Source: RI-92 sp037384645 (lineage in GTDB: Bacteria; Pseudomonadota; Gammaproteobacteria; UBA6429; Thiohalophilaceae). From it: a stretch of DNA of 64,000 bases. The stretch's first letter is position 1. Each line of letters opens with the position of its first letter. Under the pieces are notes generated by a model, which was not told the origin of the DNA, ran no database searches, and saw only the letters and a list, made by a program, of their open reading frames with translations. The stretch spans positions 1 through 64,000 of the forward strand of contig JARRNT010000003.1 of NCBI GenBank assembly GCA_037384645.1, given 5' to 3'. Shown here one piece after another: positions 56,496 to 64,000 of the stretch. The position numbers and the translations under genes were made by a program.

Positions 56496-57518
56496 TTAAC
56501 GCAACAAGGCATCGCCAGAGAACCCTTCTTTTTCCAGGATCTCGCGCAATTTACGCAATGCCTCGATCTGTATCTGGCGCACCCGTTCGCGGGTAACACC
56601 GATGGTATTGCCAACCTCTTCCAGCGTCGACACATCGTGGCCGTTGAGGCCAAAACGCCGTTCCACCACTTCCCGCTGTTTTTCAGTGAGCTGCGCCAGC
56701 CATTGCTCGATGTTGCCCCGGACATCATCGTCCTGCAGTAACAGGACCGGGTCGGTATTGTTTTCATCCGGGATGGCGTCCAGCAGCGAGTTTTCCGCAT
56801 CCCTGCCCAGGGGTGTGTCGACCGAGGCAATCCGCTCGTTCAGGCCCAGCATGCGTTTGACGTCATCGATCGGCTTATCCAGTAATTCCGCAATCTCTTC
56901 CGGGCTGGGTTCGTGATCCAGGGTCTGTGCCAGGTGACGGGCGGCACGCAGATAGATGTTGATTTCCTTGACCACGTGAATCGGCAAACGGATTGTACGG
57001 GTCTGGTTCATAATGGCTCGCTCGATGGTCTGGCGTATCCACCAGGTGGCATAGGTGGAGAAACGAAAACCACGTTCGGGATCAAATTTTTCCACGGCAC
57101 GGATCAGGCCGAGATTGCCTTCTTCGATCAGATCCAGCAAGGCCAGGCCACGGTTGAGATAACGACGTGCGATTTTAACGACCAGTCGCAGGTTGCTTTC
57201 GATCATCTTCTTACGGCCGCTATCCACGCCTTTTTGCGCGAGGCGGGCATAATGCACTTCTTCTTCTGCGGTCAGCAGGGGGGAATAGCCGATTTCACTT
57301 AAATATAGACGGGTCGCATCCAGCTGCCCATCGGGGATTTCTCCCGGCTGAAAGACATCGGCATCACTCTCGTTGTCATCGTCATCTGCGGCTTCGTTCT
57401 CGTCGAACGCATCCTCTGAGTCGATGGCCGCTTCATCATCCTTGGCCATATCTTCGATGACCTCACCGTCATCTGATGCCACCCCTTTTCGTGCGGCCTT
57501 GTTATCTTGTTCCCTCAT
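56496..57518 (-). CDS. rpoS: RNA polymerase sigma factor RpoS
   Basis: RpoS directs stationary-phase and general-stress transcription. The 340 residues start at ATG 57518 after AGGTGG. A strongly acidic N-terminal stretch (about 20-60) precedes region 1.2 ([21 protein letters not shown]), region 2 ([55 protein letters not shown]), region 3 and region 4 ([28 protein letters not shown]). It lies just after nlpD, so much of its promoter is probably inside nlpD, as in E. coli. Confidence 0.95.
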   Translation of the reverse strand: MREQDNKAARKGVASDDGEVIEDMAKDDEAAIDSEDAFDENEAADDDDNESDADVFQPGEIPDGQLDATRLYLSEIGYSPLLTAEEEVHYARLAQKGVDSGRKKMIESNLRLVVKIARRYLNRGLALLDLIEEGNLGLIRAVEKFDPERGFRFSTYATWWIRQTIERAIMNQTRTIRLPIHVVKEINIYLRAARHLAQTLDHEPSPEEIAELLDKPIDDVKRMLGLNERIASVDTPLGRDAENSLLDAIPDENNTDPVLLLQDDDVRGNIEQWLAQLTEKQREVVERRFGLNGHDVSTLEEVGNTIGVTRERVRQIQIEALRKLREILEKEGFSGDALLR

Positions 57519-57586
57519 ATCCATCCACCTGACTGCAGGAAACATGGACCGGGTGTTTCACTCTACCCTGTCGCACGTCCATCGGT

Positions 57587-58375
57587 TTAGTGTCTTCTCG
57601 GTAAATACTTCAGGGGATCGACCGGTTTTCCATCGCGTCGCACCTCGAAGTGCAACATGGGTCGGTCCGCTTCAGTACTACCCATATCGGCAATATGCTG
57701 GCCTTTTTTTACTCTTTGATCATCCTTAACAAGAATCCTGCGATTATGCGCGTAGGCTGTGAAGAAAGCATCATTATGTTTGATAATTATCAGGCGGCCA
57801 TAACCTCTGAGGCCATCACCGCTGTAGACCACTTCCCCACTGGCTGCCGCATAGATCGGCTGCCCCAGTTTGCCTGCGATATTGATCCCCTTTTTCCCCA
57901 CATCTGTCGCAGAATAAGTGCTGATTATCTTACCATTTGTCGGCCACTGCCAACTGATTTTTTGATCTGTAACATGTTTTGACGAATTTGCGTTTTTTAT
58001 TGTGACACGTCTTTTTATCCGCGCATGAACTGGCGGCGGTGCAGCGCGCGCGCTTGCCGGATGCGTCACGCTTGTGCGTCGCGGTGGCGGTGACAGGCGT
58101 AATTTCTGGTTGGGATAGATTGTGTAAGGTGGCCGTATATGATTCCACCTGGCAACGGTGCGTACATCTTCCCCATAAGCGAAGGCAATAGAATACAGCG
58201 TTTCACCTTTTTCGACGATATGAATATCCGCGCGATGCGGTGGTCTCTGGACATGGGTATTGGCAAGCGGGCGTGACCTGCCCGTGTAATAGCCATAGGT
58301 ATAGCGATTACCCACCATACAACCCTGCAGCAGTAGCGCACACAGAACACCCAGTATGCCGTAAACCCGTCTCAT
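57587..58375 (-). CDS. nlpD: LysM/M23 lipoprotein NlpD
   Basis: NlpD is an outer-membrane lipoprotein that activates the amidase AmiC during cell separation. The 262 residues have a signal with lipobox LLQGC (cysteine near 19), a LysM domain (about 51-94, HIVEKGETLYSIAFAYGEDVRTVARWN), a basic linker and an M23 domain (about 150-258). The M23 metal residues look lost: the usual HxxxD region reads GKKGINIA and the final HxH reads MLHFEV. That fits an activator rather than an enzyme. Its start overlaps the yqaA stop by one base. Confidence 0.93.
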   Translation of the reverse strand: MRRVYGILGVLCALLLQGCMVGNRYTYGYYTGRSRPLANTHVQRPPHRADIHIVEKGETLYSIAFAYGEDVRTVARWNHIRPPYTIYPNQKLRLSPPPRRTSVTHPASARAAPPPVHARIKRRVTIKNANSSKHVTDQKISWQWPTNGKIISTYSATDVGKKGINIAGKLGQPIYAAASGEVVYSGDGLRGYGRLIIIKHNDAFFTAYAHNRRILVKDDQRVKKGQHIADMGSTEADRPMLHFEVRRDGKPVDPLKYLPRRH

Positions 58376-58880
58376 TAACCCCGTAAAATAAAATAAAGTA
58401 CGCCGATGATGACGACCATTGCCCAGCCAATCATATCCACAGACTGGCGTAATTGATTTTCCATTTTGCTGCCGCCCCAGACCATGAGTGCGGAAACCAG
58501 GAAAAACCGGGCACCCCGTCCGAGCAAGGACGCAATCACAAACGGAAACAGGCTAAGCTGCAAGGCACCGGCAGAAATCGTGAAAATCTTGTACGGGATC
58601 GGTGAAAAACCGGCAAGAAATACCGCCCATGCTCCCCATTCCTTGAATTNNNNNNNNNNNNNNNNNNNNNNNNNNNGAGGACAGACATGACGGTGGTCAG
58701 TGCGGCATACAACCAGGCGCGCGAGGGCATGGCTAAGGACATCGGCGCCAGCATGATATCGGGCGGAGGAAACGGCAGCACACACGCCTCCGCCATGCTC
58801 AGTCCCGCCAGGTAGTACGGCGCATGTCGATGACGTGACCAATGCATGGCCGCTTCAAATAAACGTGAAAACAGTTTCAT
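58375..58880 (-). CDS. yqaA: YqaA/DedA-type membrane protein, interrupted by a sequence gap
   Basis: This SNARE-associated/DedA-family membrane protein of unknown transport role starts at ATG 58880 ([21 protein letters not shown]) and ends at 58375. The N-terminal half has [20 protein letters not shown] sequence ([19 protein letters not shown]) and the C-terminal half holds [16 protein letters not shown] run of N (58650-58676) separates them, and the two halves are out of frame as written. Family members have about 35 more residues here, so the real gap is longer than 27 bases. The start overlaps the pcm stop as ATGA. Confidence 0.85.
58650..58676. other. Assembly gap (27 N) inside yqaA
   Basis: A run of 27 N. 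Reading frames on either side do not match, and the protein family suggests roughly 100 bases are missing. Confidence 0.98.
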
Positions 58881-59542
58881 GCCCCCAATCCTTTTACCAG
58901 TGGGACAAAACTGACCCAATCCAGGACCTGTTCACTGATACCGTCTGGTTCCCGGGTAAGCAGCAATAGTCGTTGTTGCAGTGGTTTGCCCACCGGGATC
59001 ACCATACGTCCACCTATCGCTATTTGCTGGATCAACTCCCTCGGCACCACTTCCGGCGCTGCCGTCACGATAATCGCGTCAAACGGTGCATGCTTCTCCC
59101 AACCCTGATAGCCATCACCCAGGCGTAACTGGACGTTGTGCAGATTCAGCTCGCGCAGACGTTGCCTTGCCTGATTGAGTAGCTGGCTGATGCGTTCCAC
59201 GCTGTACAGCTGGTCTACCAGGTTCGCCAGGACGGCGGCCTGATAACCCGAACCGGTACCGATTTCCAGCACCTTGCTCGGCACGGTCGGCCCTTGCAGC
59301 AATACCTCGGTCATGCGGGCGACCATGAAGGGCTGGGAAATGGTCTGGCCATGACCTATCGGTAGCGCGGTATCTTCATAGGCACGGCTGGCCATGGCCT
59401 CGTCCATGAACATGTGCCGCGGTATCTGGCGTAACACCTCCAGGACCCGGTTATCCGTTATCCCGCCTTCGCGCAGGCGCTCTACCAGGCGGTTACGCGT
59501 GCGCTGCGAGGTCATGCCGATGCCCTTATTCGCACTATTCAC
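58877..59542 (-). CDS. pcm: Protein-L-isoaspartate O-methyltransferase
   Basis: Pcm repairs isoaspartyl residues in aged proteins with SAM. The 221 residues start at GTG 59542, whose GTGA overlaps the surE stop, and AGGAG lies 10 bases upstream. Conserved segments are [36 protein letters not shown] near 72-89, [16 protein letters not shown] near 100-115 and [20 protein letters not shown] near 168-187. A GTG at 59566 would extend into surE and is less likely. surE-pcm-yqaA-nlpD-rpoS is the classic stationary-phase cluster. Confidence 0.94.
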   Translation of the reverse strand: MNSANKGIGMTSQRTRNRLVERLREGGITDNRVLEVLRQIPRHMFMDEAMASRAYEDTALPIGHGQTISQPFMVARMTEVLLQGPTVPSKVLEIGTGSGYQAAVLANLVDQLYSVERISQLLNQARQRLRELNLHNVQLRLGDGYQGWEKHAPFDAIIVTAAPEVVPRELIQQIAIGGRMVIPVGKPLQQRLLLLTREPDGISEQVLDWVSFVPLVKGLGA

Positions 59543-60294
59543 GACAACTTCACTCCTTTCAGCCACTGCCCCAGGTCTTCCAGTGCGGTATGCCGGGTCA
59601 GGTCGACATGCAGGGGAGTAATCGATACAAAACCGTCGCGCACAGCGTGAAAATCCGTACCAGGCCCTGCTGACTGTTCCTCACCCGGTGGACCGACCCA
59701 GTATATTTCACGGCCACGCGGGTCATGGGACTTAATCACCGGCTCGGCCTTGTGACGATGCCCCAGTCGGGTGGTTTGCCAACCGACCAGTTCGGTATAG
59801 GGACGGTCGGGGACATTGATATTGAGAATGGTATCGACCGGCAGTGGCGCCTGTGCCAGGGTCCCCAGTAACTGGCAGACAACCTGTGCCGCCGTATCGT
59901 AGTGTTGGGGGTCGTGCCCCAACAGGGACACTGCCAATGCCGGTAAGCCCAGGAAACGACCCTCCATCGCGGCTGCCACGGTGCCTGAGTACAGTACATC
60001 ATCCCCCAGGTTCGCCCCGGTATTGATACCGGATATCACGATATCCGGCTCCTGTTCAAGCAACCCGGTTATGGCTAAATGGACACAATCTGTAGGGGTA
60101 CCATCCACCCGAATAAAGCCATTCGGCATGGTCGTGGCGCGGATGGGATCATCCAGGGTCAGGGAATTGCTCGCCCCGCTTCGATTCCGATCGGGGGCCA
60201 CAACCGTCACCCGGGCGATGCTGGTCAGGTGTTCCGCCAGGCAAACAATGCCGGGGGCTTCATAGCCATCATCGTTACTGAGCAAAATATGCAT
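59539..60294 (-). CDS. surE: 5'/3'-nucleotidase SurE
   Basis: SurE is a metal-dependent nucleotidase linked to stationary-phase survival. The 251 residues begin with [15 protein letters not shown] (metal-binding Asp pair at 8-9) and contain [14 protein letters not shown] near 35-48, [16 protein letters not shown] near 65, [25 protein letters not shown] near 87-111 and [21 protein letters not shown]. It diverges from the Smr gene across 102 bases that hold no visible strong promoter. Confidence 0.96.
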   Translation of the reverse strand: MHILLSNDDGYEAPGIVCLAEHLTSIARVTVVAPDRNRSGASNSLTLDDPIRATTMPNGFIRVDGTPTDCVHLAITGLLEQEPDIVISGINTGANLGDDVLYSGTVAAAMEGRFLGLPALAVSLLGHDPQHYDTAAQVVCQLLGTLAQAPLPVDTILNINVPDRPYTELVGWQTTRLGHRHKAEPVIKSHDPRGREIYWVGPPGEEQSAGPGTDFHAVRDGFVSITPLHVDLTRHTALEDLGQWLKGVKLS

Positions 60295-60396
60295 TAAGAA
60301 ATATCAAACCTCACGGGTACCAACCTCGACCCGAGGGGTAATATACTGGAAATACCTGCAATGACCTACCACCTCGCGGATATTTAGAGTAACGGC

Positions 60397-60942
60397 ATGA
60401 GTAAACCGCCTGACAAGCAAGATGATGATGCCAAGCTGTTCCGTCAGGCCATGTCAGGGATACGCCGCTTACAGCACGATAAGATCGATCCCCACCGTCG
60501 CAAAATCAGACCCTATCCAGCACAACGCCGGCGGGATGAACAGCAGGTGCTCGCAGAAGCCATGGCACCACCTGCGGAGGCCTGGGACATCGAAACCGGC
60601 GAGGAACTCCTGTATAGCCGCGACGGCGTCCAGAACAGCGTCATGCGTAAACTACGCCGAGGCCACTACCGGCTGGAAGCCGAACTGGACCTGCACCGCC
60701 TCACCGCAGCCCAGGCCTACCAGGCCCTGACGGAATTCATTGCCCACAGCAAGCGTCGCCAATTACGCTGTGTCCGCATCATTCACGGTAAGGGGCTGGG
60801 TTCCAAGGATAAGCGACCGATATTGAAAGGTCGGGTCAACCAGTGGCTACGGCAATGGGATGACGTCCTGGCCTTCTGTTCTGCCCGACCGTGTGATGGC
60901 GGCAGTGGCGCAACCTACGTGCTCTTGCGCAAGGCTGGCTGA
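60397..60942 (+). CDS. Smr-domain protein
   Basis: This 181-residue protein has a charged, disordered N-terminal half (1-85) and a C-terminal Smr (MutS2-related nuclease) domain. The domain carries ELDLHRLTAAQAYQALTEFI near 95-114 (DLH motif), VRIIHGKGLGSKDK near 128 (HGKG motif) and the terminal GGSGATYVLLRK. Family members can nick DNA or cut RNA. It belongs to the SmrA/B-type small Smr proteins of Proteobacteria, whose target is unknown; E. coli SmrB cleaves mRNA at collided ribosomes. It converges on truD. Confidence 0.9.
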   Translation: MSKPPDKQDDDAKLFRQAMSGIRRLQHDKIDPHRRKIRPYPAQRRRDEQQVLAEAMAPPAEAWDIETGEELLYSRDGVQNSVMRKLRRGHYRLEAELDLHRLTAAQAYQALTEFIAHSKRRQLRCVRIIHGKGLGSKDKRPILKGRVNQWLRQWDDVLAFCSARPCDGGSGATYVLLRKAG

Positions 60943-61019
60943 TTTCATTGACCTTCCCTTAACTGCCTGGAATTTAAAGTTTTTACGGGCACAATCCGAT
61001 TCAAATTATCTTTCTGAGT

Positions 61020-62045
61020 TCACTCGGCTACGACAAATTCACGCAGTACAGCCGTCGCGTAGGCGCCGGCTGGCAGATTGAAAGAAACTTGCAGGCAGTG
61101 TTGTGCATGATCATAGCGATGCGTCATCGCCTGTGGCAGCACCCGTAAAGGCCGACGATCCTGTGTCAGGCGGGCGTCAATCAGTCCTTGCCGCAGGACT
61201 GGCCAGTTTTCAATAATTGCCTGTTCCAGCTTCGCGACATCCTGACGACTCTGCAACTCGCCCGCCCCCCACAGGGCACCCGTTGGATGTATGTCGCCTT
61301 CTTGCAGACGCTGCGTAATCGACGCGTCCAGGGCGTCCGCGACAAAGAAACGCCTGGTACCGTTCAGCCAGAAGACGTCGCCGGCCATGGCACGGTGCCA
61401 ACGCTGCTGCAATACACGCTCGGCCAGGATGAGGTTAAACAACCAGCTTCGTGCAGCGGACAAATATATTCCACGTTGAAAGCGCGATGGTTTGAGCTGG
61501 CGCGCGAACATGGCCGTCGCGGCCTCCAGATTACCGCGCTGACGTCCAAAGCGTTGTTCATCAAAATAATTGGGCACCCCCGCCTGCACTATCGTCTGGA
61601 GTCGTTGTTGCAGCCTCGCCGGCTCGGCATCCAGATCGCGCAGACAAATCGAGAAATGATTGTGTTTGATGGCCCCTTTGCGCAACTTGCGCGTATGGCG
61701 GATGACATCACAAAGTTCGACACCTTCGATTTGCAGCTTCTCCAGCCGGGCTTCGGTGTCGTGTCTTCGCAGCAGGCTAAACCACTGCGCCGTTACACCA
61801 TGCCGGTCCTTGAGCCCCGCATAACCGATGTCACGTTGCGGCACCCCCAGTTGCCGGGACAGTTGCCTGCTGACCCAGTCGGTGTTGGCATTGGTTTTAC
61901 GCAGATACAGATAAAGATGTTCCCCCTCCCCGCTTAGCGGAAAACTCAGGGTTTCCTCGACAACAAAGTCCTGCGGCGTTGCCTTGAGCTTTGCAGACGC
62001 CAGGGGTTCGCCGTGGGCGGTGGAAAATAGATGATCGAAATTCAA
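61020..62045 (-). CDS. truD: tRNA pseudouridine(13) synthase TruD
   Basis: TruD makes pseudouridine at position 13 of tRNA-Glu. The 341 residues contain [21 protein letters not shown] near 24-44, the catalytic aspartate in [18 protein letters not shown] near 73-90 (D80), the [13 protein letters not shown] motif [13 protein letters not shown] near 122, and [17 protein letters not shown] near 153-169. The start is TTG at 62045, overlapping the ispF stop as TTGA. It follows ispF, as in E. coli. Confidence 0.95.
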   Translation of the reverse strand: MNFDHLFSTAHGEPLASAKLKATPQDFVVEETLSFPLSGEGEHLYLYLRKTNANTDWVSRQLSRQLGVPQRDIGYAGLKDRHGVTAQWFSLLRRHDTEARLEKLQIEGVELCDVIRHTRKLRKGAIKHNHFSICLRDLDAEPARLQQRLQTIVQAGVPNYFDEQRFGRQRGNLEAATAMFARQLKPSRFQRGIYLSAARSWLFNLILAERVLQQRWHRAMAGDVFWLNGTRRFFVADALDASITQRLQEGDIHPTGALWGAGELQSRQDVAKLEQAIIENWPVLRQGLIDARLTQDRRPLRVLPQAMTHRYDHAQHCLQVSFNLPAGAYATAVLREFVVAE

Positions 62046-62545
62046 GACTTAGCCGGGGCAGCGCTATCCGAGCGCTCGAGCAATACCGACGCCAGGGTCG
62101 CAATACCTTCCTCACGCCCGGCAAAACCCAGACGTTCGGTTGTGGTCGCCTTAACGCTGATATTGTCTGTGCTGGTGTGCAAATCCGTCGCAATGCACTG
62201 TCGCATCTCTGCGATATGCGGCGCCAGCCTGGGGGCCTGGGCAATCACGGTAATATCAGCATTGACCAGCCGATAGCCATCCGCGGTCATCAGGTCATAA
62301 ACCCGGCGCAATAATATCCGGCTATCGATGCCCTTGTATTGGTCGTCGCTGTCAGGAAAATGCTGGCCAATATCGCCTCGCGCCAGTGCGCCAAGAATGG
62401 CATCACACAGGGCGTGTAACACCACATCACCGTCCGAATGGGCTTCCAGCCCCCTGTCATGTTTGATGCGGACACCGCCCAGTACCAGCGGTACTGCCGG
62501 TTTGAAACTATGCGCATCAAAGCCATTGCCGATTCGCCATGTCAT
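62042..62545 (-). CDS. ispF: 2-C-methyl-D-erythritol 2,4-cyclodiphosphate synthase
   Basis: IspF forms MEcPP in the non-mevalonate isoprenoid pathway. The 167 residues start at ATG 62545 ([13 protein letters not shown]) and show the zinc ligands in GFDAHSF (D and H near 9-11), [19 protein letters not shown] near 38-56 and [11 protein letters not shown] near 60-70, plus [20 protein letters not shown] near 132. ispD ends 10 bases upstream. A TTG/ATG extension upstream would overlap ispD without homology. Confidence 0.96.
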   Translation of the reverse strand: MTWRIGNGFDAHSFKPAVPLVLGGVRIKHDRGLEAHSDGDVVLHALCDAILGALARGDIGQHFPDSDDQYKGIDSRILLRRVYDLMTADGYRLVNADITVIAQAPRLAPHIAEMRQCIATDLHTSTDNISVKATTTERLGFAGREEGIATLASVLLERSDSAAPAKS

Positions 62546-62555
62546 CGCGTCTGCC

Positions 62556-63323
62556 TCAACCACCGTCCAGCATGTCATCGTCATACAGATTCAGGCCCTG
62601 CTCGTCCTGGGCATTCAGGTAATATGCCGCCAGCGCGAGATCTTCGGGGCGTGTGATCTTGATATTGTCGCTATGCCCTTCCACCAGGCATGGCAACTGG
62701 CCAGTCCGTTCCATCGCCATGGCCTCGTCAGTCACTGCCAGCCCCTGCTCGCTGGCCAGCCGGAGTGCATCGCGCAGTTGGCGATAGCGAAACATTTGCG
62801 GTGTCAGGGCATGCCAGAGTTGCTCGCGCGGGACAGTGTTTTTGACGCGGTTATTGCTGTCACCCTGTTTCATGGTATCACGCACCGGAATAGCCAACAG
62901 ACCGCCTACTGGATCGGCGCGACAGGTCTCAATCAGGCGCCGGATGTCACCGATACGGACACAGGGACGCGCTGCATCATGCACCAGGACCCAGTCGTTG
63001 TCCCGGGCACGATCAGCCAGCGCCTGCAGGCCATTCAAAACCGAATCACTCCGCTCCTTGCCGCCCGTCACGGTTCGCACCGGACAGCGTACCTTATCCA
63101 GGGTCTGGTGATGCCAGTAAGGATCACCCTCTGCCAGTACCACCACGATTTCAGCAACAGCGGGATGTGTTGCCATGCGCGCCAGGCTGTGTGCCAGTAC
63201 CGTGCGGTCGGCCAACGGCAGATATTGTTTGGGTATCTCACTGCGCATGCGTCGCCCCACCCCCGCAGCCGGGACCACTACCCAACAGCGGGCAGAATCG
63301 ATACCAGTTATACGCGTTGACAT
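62556..63323 (-). CDS. ispD: 2-C-methyl-D-erythritol 4-phosphate cytidylyltransferase
   Basis: IspD couples MEP to CTP in the isoprenoid pathway. The 255 residues show [28 protein letters not shown] near 15-43 (nucleotide loop), [16 protein letters not shown] near 85-100, [11 protein letters not shown] near 112-122 and the substrate segment [20 protein letters not shown] near 162. It directly precedes ispF and follows ftsB by 45 bases, the usual order. Confidence 0.96.
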   Translation of the reverse strand: MSTRITGIDSARCWVVVPAAGVGRRMRSEIPKQYLPLADRTVLAHSLARMATHPAVAEIVVVLAEGDPYWHHQTLDKVRCPVRTVTGGKERSDSVLNGLQALADRARDNDWVLVHDAARPCVRIGDIRRLIETCRADPVGGLLAIPVRDTMKQGDSNNRVKNTVPREQLWHALTPQMFRYRQLRDALRLASEQGLAVTDEAMAMERTGQLPCLVEGHSDNIKITRPEDLALAAYYLNAQDEQGLNLYDDDMLDGG

Positions 63324-63368
63324 GCTAATACGAAAAAGGCGGTGTTGCCTGCAGGAGGGTGTTCACGA

Positions 63369-63650
63369 CTAGTGCTTGTTGGGGTCGACTGTTTGAATAA
63401 ATGTCTCGCCCTTTTTGATCATTCCGAGTTCGCTGCGTGCCCGCTCCTCGATTGCAGAGGAGCCGCTTTTCAAATCCTTCACCTCAGCAGCCAGGGCATC
63501 ATTACGGGCTTTGAGGCCTGTGTTTTTTTCGCGCTGTTGCTTGATCGTGTTCTGCTTATGCCAGACAGAGGCCATACTGCCTTCGCCAATCCAGAGGTCA
63601 TACTGCAGCACTGCCAGTAACACAATCAGTAACAGATTAATATAACGCAT
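63369..63650 (-). CDS. ftsB: Cell division protein FtsB
   Basis: FtsB joins FtsL and FtsQ in the divisome. The 93 residues contain a membrane helix (about 3-21, INLLLIVLLAVLQYDLWIG) and a coiled coil (about 30-68), followed by ERARSELGMIKKGETFIQ, the family's C-terminal motif. It lies between eno and ispD as in E. coli and Pseudomonas. The ATG is at 63650. Confidence 0.93.
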   Translation of the reverse strand: MRYINLLLIVLLAVLQYDLWIGEGSMASVWHKQNTIKQQREKNTGLKARNDALAAEVKDLKSGSSAIEERARSELGMIKKGETFIQTVDPNKH

Positions 63651-63693
63651 GATGAGTCCTGTTGTTGTACTTATGTCCTGCTGTTTGTTCCCT

Positions 63694-64000
<307 letters not shown>

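Noticed and set aside
62328..63320. A 330-codon plus-strand frame opposite ispF and ispD
   Set aside because: Antisense to two well-conserved enzymes; low-complexity translation with no family features.

Overview
The window is a 64 kb piece of a gammaproteobacterial chromosome from a draft assembly (a 27-base run of N lies inside one gene). It is almost entirely conserved housekeeping sequence. Gene content and order point to Gammaproteobacteria: comEC-exbB-exbD-msbA-lpxK, lolC-lolD, mfd/csiV/nagZ, rpoE-rseA-rseB-rseC-degP beside lepA-lepB-rnc-era-recO-pdxJ, nadB facing away from rpoE, sdhCDAB-sdhE-ygfX beside ygfZ, and eno-ftsB-ispD-ispF-truD, surE-pcm-yqaA-nlpD-rpoS. I cannot name a genus. 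I saw no tRNA, rRNA, CRISPR array, transposase, integrase or prophage.

Layout. 1-8000: outer-membrane biogenesis and transport on the minus strand (comEC, exbB, exbD, msbA, lpxK; lolC, lolD), with a DUF2062 gene on plus. 8040-10963: relA and sfsA. 11158-15176: a small secreted protein, agmatine deiminase and N-carbamoylputrescine amidase (agmatine to putrescine), and DAHP synthase. 15513-24534: mfd, def, csiV, a purine/methylthio salvage pair (thioinosine phosphorylase plus hypoxanthine phosphoribosyltransferase), an MscS channel, and nagZ with a signal-less YkuD enzyme (peptidoglycan recycling). 24528-28444: CYTH, rlmD, an exonuclease, cysM, and a stand-alone HPt protein where relatives carry barA/gacS. 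28450-38937: pdxJ to lepA, then the sigma-E module. 39190-45817: nadB, succinate dehydrogenase with its assembly factors, ygfZ. 45818-46098: an array of hairpin repeats abutting lysS. 46080-55939: lysS, prfB (with its programmed frameshift), a YbaK-like gene, recJ, an rpfE-like gene, thrC, hom, alaC. 56060-64000: a Mth938-like gene, rpoS-nlpD-yqaA-pcm-surE, an Smr protein, truD-ispF-ispD-ftsB and the end of eno.

Many operon partners overlap by four bases (ATGA, GTGA or TTGA), which suggests translational coupling. Non-ATG starts are common (GTG for lpxK, exbB, lepB, hom, pcm; TTG for lepA, truD, alaC).

No clearly undescribed multi-gene system is present. The observations most worth a second look are an ExbB protein lacking its first membrane helix, an isolated BarA-type HPt domain at the barA locus, a RelA-type enzyme that keeps every visible hydrolase residue, the hairpin array that copies the 3' end of lysS, and a cytoplasmic YkuD enzyme coupled to nagZ.
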